In this document: piece after piece, positions 34,741-43,393 of the stretch | Numbering within the stretch: position 1 is the first letter of the stretch | How the letters are laid out: each line of letters starts with the position of its first letter | Source: Coriolopsis trogii | Taxonomy: Eukaryota; Basidiomycota; Agaricomycetes; Polyporales; Polyporaceae | NCBI GenBank assembly: GCA_020543525.1 | Contig: JAHYIO010000003.1 | Span: 930,001-994,000 of the forward strand | Direction: 5' to 3' | Length of the DNA stretch: 64,000 nucleotides | Made by a program: the position numbers and the translations under genes | Notes under the pieces: generated by a model | Database searches by the model: none | Told to the model about the DNA's origin: nothing | The model's input: the letters and a program-made list of their open reading frames with translations, nothing else

Positions 34741-35676
34741 ATGATGGACGCGCCCCTCAAGCAGTGGCCTTTACCCTCTCCTACGACCACGTCAGACGTG
34801 GATAGATCTCATCAGTCTGCGACAAATGACTCTCCAGATCTACTCCATTACCAACCCACGATCGCCGAGGTATTCCAAGCTGCATACGCCCGTGGCGATT
34901 TGGACACCCTGCCACAATGCATCGCAAACATGACCTATCTCCCTCTCGATGACGCTGGCAAAAAGGCACGTAACCGAATTCTTCACTCCCTCACAATGTG
35001 CTGCAAGTTGCTCGGTGTCGATCTTTCCGCCGCTCACGCCCAATTCGCTGCGACACCTCCGTCCCGGTGCACCCGTTGCTCAGCCATCTTCCACCAAGCG
35101 GCTAACGGACCCCAGGCGTGCATCATCAAGCACTCACCACCTCTGGTATCCAACGACGTGCAGGTACTCGGTTATGTCGACGACGCGTTCCAGACGAGGT
35201 ACTACACCTGTTGCGGCATTTGTACTGTTGGCCCTCCGTCCGAGCCCCTCTTGAGTAGTTCATGTTACACCGGTCCCCATACGACCAGTGTCGAATCCAA
35301 TCTGAACGCCCCAGAGGCTTCATCTGAATCTCAAGTCGAGATTATGCCCGAGTACGGGCGCACGATTCAAGCGCCGTCCGGGATAGCAATACCTGTCAAC
35401 CCAGAAACCTCTGTCCTCGAGCCGCTTCCGGGCGTGCCAGTGCCAGTTCAGGATGGTATCATCGCATCGATCCCGGGAACGTCGACCCCGACCGCGTCCA
35501 ACCCGCTGCCCCCGGTGGCTGATGAGGGATTCGGACCGGCAAGGGCAGGGGTCTACCCTGGATCCGCCGCGCCTCCGCTTTCCGTTCATCATGTCCAGGT
35601 CCAGGTGCAGTACGACCGTCGCCATGCGCCCCCGCCTCATGACGGGATTTTGCGCAACGTTCCCTCCATGGTATAG
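34741..35676 (+). CDS. Hypothetical protein with CHORD-like Cys/His zinc site
   Basis: A 311-residue single-exon protein, start chosen at ACCATGATGG; an upstream in-frame ATG at 34615 would add 42 residues. Residues roughly 40-95 are helical (IAEVFQAAYARGDLDTLPQC, MTYLPLDDAGKKARNRIL). Next comes a compact Cys/His cluster: CTRCSAIF, then ACIIKHSPP, then YYTCCGIC. The spacing CX2C...CX4H...CC resembles CHORD and related fungal zinc modules (C-x2-C-G-x-F ... C-x3-H ... W-S-C-C), though diverged. The C-terminal half is Pro/Ser-rich and probably disordered. Function unknown. Its 3' end overlaps a leftward ORF by about 40 bp. Confidence 0.6.
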   Translation: MMDAPLKQWPLPSPTTTSDVDRSHQSATNDSPDLLHYQPTIAEVFQAAYARGDLDTLPQCIANMTYLPLDDAGKKARNRILHSLTMCCKLLGVDLSAAHAQFAATPPSRCTRCSAIFHQAANGPQACIIKHSPPLVSNDVQVLGYVDDAFQTRYYTCCGICTVGPPSEPLLSSSCYTGPHTTSVESNLNAPEASSESQVEIMPEYGRTIQAPSGIAIPVNPETSVLEPLPGVPVPVQDGIIASIPGTSTPTASNPLPPVADEGFGPARAGVYPGSAAPPLSVHHVQVQVQYDRRHAPPPHDGILRNVPSMV

Positions 35677-36167
35677 AGTCTCTGCCCCTCTACCGTGTCG
35701 GAATCATATTGTTTTGGCTTTGAGGTGTCCTGGGGACCCTCAGTATATGGGATAATGCCGTCCGCGTCACTTGTGGTTGGAGGTCCGTCCGGAGTACTAG
35801 TCGCTGAGGATGAGGGAATGTGACGGTCCCTGGTTTCGCCTTGGCTTGGCTCGCCTCGCTCATTGACTTCATCACTTATGCTTATGGGGCCTGGAGCCTG
35901 GCAAGCGACCCTCCGGTCAGTCGGAGGGACCCTGGTGGTCCACCACGGTCGGTGGTTGGAGGAGTCAATGTACCGCTTACGGAGACTTGCAAGAATATGT
36001 AACCCCATGACCCATATATTAGATGCCTTGCTATTCGACAACACATTGTATGACGAACGACAGCTGCTCGAATCTGGATTCAAATGTGACATCGTTGGTG
36101 TATGAATGTGGTTGGCCTTCGATGCGATCGGAAACCACACACTGACGTTGATACGTTCAACCACCAT
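35637..36167 (-). CDS. Hypothetical ORF, tail-to-tail with the zinc-site gene
   Basis: Open frame of up to 176 codons whose stop lies inside the 3' end of the opposite gene. The most credible start is internal (MGLHILASLRKRYIDSS). The composition is hydrophilic, rich in Ser, Thr and Pro. It ends EGTLRKIPS, while the opposite gene ends GILRNVPSMV; the stretches QAPGPISIS, IPSSSATSTP and KQYD also echo QAPSGIAIP, IPGTSTP and VQYD of that gene in the same order. This may mean an old inverted partial duplication, or chance in low-complexity sequence. The Cys/His cluster is missing. Could be a non-coding shadow. Confidence 0.3.
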   Translation of the reverse strand: MVVERINVSVWFPIASKANHIHTPTMSHLNPDSSSCRSSYNVLSNSKASNIWVMGLHILASLRKRYIDSSNHRPWWTTRVPPTDRRVACQAPGPISISDEVNERGEPSQGETRDRHIPSSSATSTPDGPPTTSDADGIIPYTEGPQDTSKPKQYDSDTVEGQRLYTMEGTLRKIPS

Positions 36168-37555
36168 AATGCCAACGTGGGCCGCATTGCCACCGATCGC
36201 CTCTAAGCAGCTCTGATCGACAACCGCATCTCCCGATCTCCATGTCTCCGCCGTACTTGCTTGTTCGCTTCAGCTCCGAACGAAGAGGTCTCGGGCTGGA
36301 ATGTATATGCATTACGCTCGTGTCCGGGGTCGTACATAGGGACAGCGCGAGTTTCGGTGAGTCTGATTTCTCGGTCTGCACCACTAAGCGAGGGAAGCGT
36401 TCATTTTGCTTGATCGTTGAACCATCAAAGCTAAGTAATATGTACTCACATCTTTGATACCCGCCCAGCCTTTGGAGACTGACTGACTCTCTGAGGTGAT
36501 AGTCCGACTCCAGGTTTCAAACCTCCTGCGGTCGGGGGGTAAGTCCAAATGGGATTCTTGAAACGTCCTCGGGCAAGGGGTCTGGAGTCTGTTGGTAACT
36601 AGTGGGATTCCACGTGTCGAGGAGCCGAGGTTACTGAACATGACTTGAAACGAAATGCGTTACAATTGTAAGCAGCATTTACGGTTTGGCATCGGTGCAA
36701 TATGCATCGTGTCAGGCGTGTACTTGACGCAGCGCCTTCTATTCTTGCTCGCGAACATCGAGGGCTGAGGCGGGTGCAGAACGAGGAAGATTTCGAGCTA
36801 CAGGTCATTGCCACGAAGGAACCTCATCACGAAATTATCACGAAGGCGACCGAACGCTTCTCAGGTTATCGCTCATGCTCGGCGTTTGGCAGTGTGCCTG
36901 GCGCCCTGGAGGGACAAGGCAGCTGAGACATGATCTGAAGACTGAAAAAGAGCTGAGTACATCCCGCGAGTCTCCGGCTGATCAGAAGATAAGTGGCACG
37001 TTGTCCTCTCAACTGCATGGCAGAACATACTCGGATAGGAACTACATACCCTAGGGCACACATGTACGACACGCCGAACGCCGCCGGACGCTTCGACTGT
37101 GGGCGCTGTGGGACCCGTGTCATAGAGAGAGGCGCAGTCGTAAAGTGGTGGATAGAAGTAACGCACGCAATGGCTAGGGCTGCAGTGCTTGACGAAGTCG
37201 AAGACGAGGGTCGAGGCAGTGGCTTCATTCCGACCGAGCGTAGGAAACGGGAGGAGCGTCGTTGAACTCAAAAGACACTGCATGGGCGTCTGCGGCAGCG
37301 TGGACATCATTTGGCAGGCGCTCGATTGGAAGAAGTCCGCCAGCCGTCCCACATCTTCTCAGCCTGACAGATTCCGGACTCTAGCGCAGGCATGCTCCCC
37401 TCCGCCCGATATAAGGTCTCTACACCCCGGCCTGCCATCGACTCCTCCGAGTTCCTCTTCCGCCGCCTCCCCCCCTGAGGCTCGCGCCTGCAGCCGTCCG
37501 CAACGCTTGCCTTGACTGACAAGCTTCCCCGTGCACCCCCCGCGTCCCTGGCACC
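36168..37555. other. gene-poor spacer upstream of the allantoate-type permease
   Basis: About 1.4 kb. Several open frames on both strands (the longest about 160 codons on the minus strand at 36873-37352) have no recognisable domain and odd composition. The right end (37400-37555) is C/T-rich and holds the permease promoter, including a CGATATAAGG element near 37408. Confidence 0.4.
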
Positions 37556-40032
37556 ATGGAGTCGAACAGTTCTATCGAGAAGCGTAGCGTGGAAGAGCAG
37601 CAGCCTAAACCACACGTCGGCACGCATGACGTCGATGTCGCTGCAGAGCTCACCGCGGGCAAGGACTTCGTGCTCAACCCTGCGGACGCTGCGCGAGTGA
37701 GGTGCGTCTTGCACGCGAGCGGAGGACGAGCGTATGACTGACGTGCCGCGACATGTTCTGCAGGAGAAAGATCGACCTGCATTTGATGCCCCTCATGTGC
37801 AGTGAGTTGCTTTCCTGTCTTCATCTACCGTCCGGCGTTCGCACGACCGGAACTCGTCCTCGCGCTCCGGTATACATGCTCATGGCGTTTCATTCCGAGT
37901 TCTCTACATGTTCGTACCTGCTCGAGCGTGGTCGCCATGACGCATCTTCTGAGCCGCTTGCAGGATGCAATTCGCAGACAAGACAACCCTGGGACAATCT
38001 GCCGTCTTGGGCCTTCTGTAAGTCCCGTTCGCCATCTGAATCGCCCTGACCTCGACACAACCCAAATCTTATCTCCTGCACGGCCTTCAGTAACGGTCCC
38101 AAGCACTACATCGATCAAGCCCAGTTCAACTGGCTAGGCACCGTCTTCTACCTCTTCTTCCTCGGATTTGAGTGGCCGCAAAACCTTGCTCTCCAATACT
38201 TGCCCGTCGGGAAATGGATGAGGTCCGTCATGCGTGCCGACGTGCGCGCGTGTTTACTCATCTCATCTGTGTTAGCTTCAACATCCTCATATGGTCGATT
38301 GCACTCCTGTGCCACACGGCGGCAAGGAACTTTGGAGAGTTCTTCGTTTGCCGCGCGTTCCTCGGCATCTGCGAGGGTGCTATCACGCCCGGGTTCATGA
38401 TCGTGACGTCCATGTTCTACACGCGCCAGGAGCAGACTCAGCGCGTTGGCTACTGGTGTAAGCCTTTCTTTCGCGTCCGCTTTAGCCGCGCGCTCACGCC
38501 GCAGGGAAGTCCTAATGAACGGCGCTGCCATCATCCTGCTCGGACTGGTGGCGTACGGGACCCTTCACATCCACCACGATGTCCTCCAGCCATGGCAATG
38601 GTTAGTCGCCCCCGCTACCGATATCATTCATCCTGCCTGACGTCTTGACACAGGCTGATGATAATCACCGGGATTATAACTTTTGTGGTTGCGGTCCTCT
38701 TCTGGTGGGTTGCTTCCAATCCTCGGGGCGGGGTTGTGGCAGAAACTGACCCTGCGATGCAGGTTCCTATTCCCAGACTCTCCTGCGACGGCCTGGTTCC
38801 TCACTCCAGAGGAACGCATCATCGCCGTCGAACGGATCAAGGTGAACCAGGCGGGCGTGGAGAACAAGCACTTCAAGCTGGACCAGTACGTCGCTATGCT
38901 TGGATGAACTCTAATGCACCGGTGGCTCATGACGCCGCGGCGCAGGTTCATGGAGTGCCTGAAGGACCCGAAGACGTGGCTCTTCTTCTTCTTCGCTGCC
39001 ATCTCGTGAGCGTGCCGTGTCCTCTCCGCTGTGTCTTCCATGACTGATCGCTGTGTCCTGTCAGGAATGTGACGAATTCGGTATGCCGTCTGTTCTGATC
39101 GATCTCAGGCGTGGACTCATCCTCGGACGGGAAACGTGCACAGCTCAGCAACCAGCGCCAGATCATTGTCGCCGGCTTTGGGTTCAATCCCCTGCAGACG
39201 ACGCTCCTCGGATGCGTGGATGGAGTCGTCGAGAGTGCGTCTTCTGCCACGGTTCGCTTCCTGCCCACGGCTAATCTGTACGCAATTGGCAGTCATTGTC
39301 ATCTACTGCACCGTCACGTCGGCTACCTACTGGAAGAACGGAAGGGCGTACTCGGGCATCTTGGCCTACTGCGTCGCCATTCTCGGATCGATCCTCGTCA
39401 ACACGCTTCCATCAGACAAACGCGTCGGCCTGCTCTTCTGCTACTGGATTTCCAGTCAGTGTTCTCTTCTGGTCGCCTTGTGTGCTGCACGTGCTCATCG
39501 GTCGTGTCTTGCAGTCTCATCGATCGCGCCCTTTGTGGTCATGCTTGCATGGGTCGGATCAACGACCGCAGGTCACACCAAGCGTGAGCTCTTCCATGTT
39601 TCTCTGAACGAGCAACATCCATGTTCACAATGCTTCCAGGCCTCACTACGAACGCGGTTGTTATGATCGGTTACGCCGTAGGCAATTCCGCCGGACCTCA
39701 GTACTGGGAGAAGAAGTACCAGCCTAGGAACCACATCCCATGGCTCATTCTCTCCATCTGCTGGGCTGTGTCCGCTCTCATTCTACTCGCCACCCGCATA
39801 TATCTCTCGCGGGAGAACTCGAAACGTGAAAAGGAGGCTCCTGACTCCAAGTGGGATGATGTGTACATCACTGAGCAGAAGGAGAACGGGGAGGTTGTTG
39901 AAAAGAAGGTCGACAAGGTGCGCTCGCTTGTCTGTTGTTGGAGGTGCGATCATTGGGTGACTGACGTTCCTCGCACAGGCATTCTTGGACCTCACGGACA
40001 TTCAGAACCGCGAGTTCCGATACGTGCTATAG
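37556..40032 (+). CDS. MFS transporter, allantoate permease family (Dal5/Tna1-like)
   Basis: Anion:cation symporter family that imports small organic acids or amide compounds (allantoate, nicotinate, pantothenate, thiamine-pathway intermediates); substrate not decidable. The start MESNSSIEKRSVEEQQPKPH begins a hydrophilic tail; then RRKIDLHLMPLMC opens helix 1. Later exons give FNWLGTVFYLFFLGFEWPQN, LLCHTAARNFGEFFVCRAFL, GICEGAITPGFMIVTSMFYT, MFYTRQEQTQRVGYW, LFPDSPATAWFLTPEER, KDPKTWLFFFFAAISN and AVGNSAGPQYWEKKYQPRNH. The C-terminus is YVL after NREFR, stop at 40030-40032. The SPATAWFL and CEGAITPGF segments are family hallmarks. At least ten introns, some tiny; internal edges approximate. 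Confidence 0.88.
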
Positions 40033-40277
40033 TGGCACACTGGTGACGACCTCATCGACAATGACACGTCACTCACGCTGTCCCACATTCGACGAACACG
40101 ACGCCTCTTGTACGGCTGCATGACTCTGATCGACGTTTTTGACTGAATCGCCACGGGATCTCAGGATGATAAACTTATTGTATCATAGACTAGGACTTCA
40201 TGCATCTAATTCGAGCACTTAGATCAAACTCACGCTGTATGCAAACTCTGCATGCGGTACCCCGACTGCTTGCAATT

Positions 40278-40314
40278 GGCCGACTAGCTCAGTTGGTTAG
40301 AGCGTGGTGCTAAT
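40278..40314 (+). pseudogene. Truncated tRNA-Ile(AAU), 5' half only
   Basis: GGCCGAC acceptor strand, TA, a D-arm GCTC-AGTTGGTTA-GAGC (the box A promoter), then TGGTG CTAATGA with anticodon AAT, as in eukaryotic tRNA-Ile(AAU). After the anticodon loop the expected CACCA, T-arm (GTTCRA) and complementary GTCGGCC strand are all missing from the next 150 bp. The break falls near position 37/38, the canonical tRNA intron site, but no 3' half follows, so this is a remnant and not an intron-bearing gene. Confidence 0.65.
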
Positions 40315-40793
40315 GAGTGACTATCCGGAAGGTGTTCAGATACTAGTTTAGAGACTCTAGAACCTGTCCGATGCTGTGAACTCGACACCGGTAGCGAAAT
40401 GGGGAACGCTCGAGCTATCCGCGATGACGAGCACGTTGTTTGTTGGCTCCATGTTTGCTGGGCCTGGGTCCGTCAGAGACTCATCCTGTCACTGACCATG
40501 GCTTGTAGCTGCATGTCCCAGCAGCAACGTACGCCAAGAGGCCATGTTTCGTTGTTCGCAGCTGCAAGGGGCGCATAGAACAATCCACGTTCTTACATAA
40601 GCAGTCCCCGGGCCCGAAATACTTACCAAGGCTGGTAAGTAAGCCTGAGATTGTTTATCTTTCCTGCTTGTACTGAGATCGACGTCATTGCATAGCAAGT
40701 CATGCTTACCAAGCGCACACAGAAGAGGGACGGAAAGTGTCCGAACGTGACGAAACTGCCATTATGTTCTCGCGGATCCGGGTACTTTCAGGG

Positions 40794-40801
40794 TATATAT
40801 A
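40794..40801 (+). promoter_or_regulatory. TATA box of the MDR gene
   Basis: The sequence TATATATA lies in GGGTATATATACCCC, about 105 bp before the ATG at 40899. The distance suits a fungal TATA box, with a leader of roughly 60-70 nt that contains several ACAC runs. It is the clearest TATA box in the window and suggests inducible rather than housekeeping expression. Confidence 0.6.
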
Positions 40802-40898
40802 CCCCGGACTACACAGACCTGGGATCCAACACGCACATCCACGCAGATCGATCCTATACCTATAGCCACATCTCCGTACCCGCACACACAAATCCGCT

Positions 40899-42302
40899 AT
40901 GTCTACCAGTGTTCCTGAGAAGATGAAGGCTGTTGTAATTGAGGAGGTAAGGAGATCATCCCCGAATTGTACTTTAGAGCCGTGCTAAGTCAACCCTCCA
41001 TCCCACAGGGGCAGCGTCTATCCATCAAAGAACATCCAGTACCTCCTGTAGGAGACAACGACGTCCTCGTCAAGACCGTCGCCGTCGCGCAGAACCCAAC
41101 CGATTGGAAGCGTACGTACTTGTGCTTCAATCCATCGTGCTGCTCTGCCGCCGGCTGACATCACCGTGTCTGGCATCGAAACCGTGTGCAGATGTGGACT
41201 TCTCTCTCGGCAAGCCGGGCTCTGTCCTAGGCTGCGACTTTTCCGGAGTCGTGGTCAAGGTCGGCAAGAACGTGAAGAGCCCCAAGGTTGGCGACCATGT
41301 CGCGGGCTTCGTGCATGGTGCGGCCTTCGTCGACGAGGGCGCGTTCGCGGAGTACGTGAAGACCCCCGCGGACCTCGTGTGGACAGTCCCGGAGAACACA
41401 CTGTCCCATGAAGAAGCATCGACACTAGGCTGCGCGTACGTATTCCATGAGCTCGCATTTCAGGCTTGTGCCGAATGCGGATGCTGATGCTGGTTTCATC
41501 GTCAGGTTCTGGACGGCAGTGCAGGGGTTGTACCACCCGAAGCGCCTCGGATTGCCGGAGCCTCCTGCAAAGGCGTCTGGAGAAGAATGGGTGTTCGTCT
41601 ATGGTGGAAGCTGTTCGTATTCCCCGCTTATGATGTTTCTGCGCGCATATACTCACAGAAGCTGTTTTGACTACCGCAGCGGCCGTCGGCCAGTTCACCG
41701 TACAGCTCGCGCACCTCTCCGGCTACAAGGTCGTCGCGACCGCCTCTCCACGCAACTTTGACCTCGTCAAGAGGCTTGGCGCGGACGCCGTCTTCGACTA
41801 CAGAGACCCCGAGGTGGTGTCGAAGATCAAGGCGGCGACGGGCGACTCGATCACCAAGGTGTACGACACGATCTCTGAGAAGAGTTCGCAGGCGATCGCT
41901 GCGAGCGCGATTGCCCCGTCCGGCGGGAAAGTCGTGCTCGTGCTCAGCCCCCAGGAAGGCGCGACGGCCAGGAAAGACGTTCAGTTCATCCGTGCGTATC
42001 CTGTATCGAGTACCTGTGGGGAGTCGGTCGCTGACATCGTCCTACCTCACGCAGCGACGCTCATCTACACCGCGCTCGGACGTGCATTCGATTTTGGCGG
42101 CGGAGTGCACTACCCTGTCTCGGAAGAGGACCGGTCGCACATGGCCGCGTTCCTCAAGAAGGTGCCCGAGCTTGTGAAGGCGGGCGCGATAAAGCCTCTG
42201 CCTGTCAAGCTCTGGGAGGGCGGTCTCCAGGGCATTCCGGACGGCTTGCAGTACATGAGGGAGGGCAAGGTCAGCGCGGAGAAGCTCGTATATAGGGTGT
42301 GA
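40899..42302 (+). CDS. MDR-family NAD(P)H oxidoreductase (zinc-free enoyl-reductase-like), copy A
   Basis: Medium-chain dehydrogenase/reductase of the fungal ToxD/trans-enoyl-reductase-like group; probably reduces an activated C=C or carbonyl with NADPH. Six exons: 40899-40946, 41009-41111, 41192-41435, 41506-41612, 41680-41991 and 42055-42302, totalling 1062 nt (353 aa) in frame. Seen: start MSTSVPEKMKAVVIEEG, GroES-like LVKTVAVAQNPTDWK, VLGCDFSGVVVKVGKNV and KVGDHVAGFVHGA, then the Rossmann part AAVGQFTVQLAHLSGYKVVA and RLGADAVFDYRDPEVV. The C-terminus is IPDGLQYMREGKVSAEKLVY. Zinc-site cysteines are absent. Two paralogs lie on the opposite strand at 61-64 kb. Some relatives sit in metabolite clusters, but no synthase gene is nearby. 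Confidence 0.9.
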
Positions 42303-43393
42303 TACCGTGTGCTGCTGTGTATGTGTTGAGTGACGATAGTGTATTTGTACGTTATGATGACTTACAAGCTCTTGCCGCAGAGAGCATGCTTGTGCTCTCA
42401 GCTGTTCGGGATGTATGGCATAGCAAGGAGTATGTCAGGACGTATCCTGACGTGCATTCAGTGAGCAATTGAAACTGTGTCCGGAGTGCTCGCCGTCAGG
42501 AGCCTGCGTAACAGCTGAGAACTTGATATTGACACTGACCTGACGGTGACTCGGAAGCTTTGCGTGTGCGACTCGCATGCAAGTTGGGAGATACATCCGC
42601 ACACTTTGGTGGATCGACCCAGTGTCGTTCGAGGCTTTGAGCCCAGGCTAGCCAATAGCAGTTAGCAGCACGTTTGCAGACGTTTGCAGACGTTTGCCTT
42701 CATGAGCTGAGGTGCTTACCGCGGGAGAATCTCATCAACCAATTATGATCAACTCTCCAAGACAACTCCGGGCCTGGGCCTCGAACCATAAAGTCTATGA
42801 TAGCGGAATCAAAACGGTAACGAGGGACGAAACCGCCGGAGGACGGATCCGGCGGCGTGATCATTGTTGGGACTTCATATCCGTTTGATGCATCGATGCC
42901 TCGCGGGAGCGTCGGTAAAGGTCACTAAGTCCGAAATACGATCATGCCACATTGCGAAGGGGAAGTTGATGCGTATGGCTGATATGCGAGCGGGCGATTC
43001 GAATTGAACTTGCACGTCGTCGACACGAGAGGATCCGGAGCAAGCATCGAGGCAATGATGACAGGTCACTCAAAAAGCAGCGTCGCTCGCTGGCGGAAGA
43101 AACATGAGTGTTCCGAGTCGGCCTATAATGCCAGGGGCGTGCTACCTTCGATGATTGAAGGCGTGTTGACCAAGCGCTGCTTGTATGTGAACTGCAGGAC
43201 GTGCAGGCGCGCGAGCATGTATATGCTTGACCTGAGAGATGGTGGAGAACAACAGCATGAAATGTCCATATCATATACTAGCTATTAGTACGGTACTTTG
43301 ATAAGGGTAGGGTTGCACAGATATTGCACATATAAGTCATAGATAGTGAGTAGATCAGGCTGAAGGGAGCATAGCGGGCACGCCATAGATGTA
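42303..43393. other. intergenic with a short tandem repeat
   Basis: About 1.1 kb holding the MDR 3' UTR and the 3' region of the leftward methyltransferase gene. Open frames are short and without features. It contains the 10-bp tandem repeat listed separately. Confidence 0.4.
42671..42697. repeat. Short tandem repeat, unit CGTTTGCAGA, 2.7 copies
   Basis: Three consecutive, perfectly matching copies of CGTTTGCAGA (the last truncated to CGTTTGC), in otherwise unique intergenic sequence. Probably replication slippage; too short to assign a role. Confidence 0.8.

Larger units (their letters stand above)
40033..40898. other. intergenic with tRNA remnant and MDR promoter
   Basis: About 870 bp containing the permease 3' UTR, the half tRNA at 40278 and the TATA-bearing promoter of the MDR gene. 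No complete protein gene seen. Confidence 0.45.

Noticed and set aside
36873..37352. 159-codon minus-strand frame upstream of the permease
   Set aside because: Odd Cys/Ser-rich composition, no conserved segment, and it overlaps the expected divergent promoter region.
40278..40420. Possible complete tRNA-Ile with an intron
   Set aside because: No GTTCRA T-loop and no strand complementary to GGCCGAC is found downstream.
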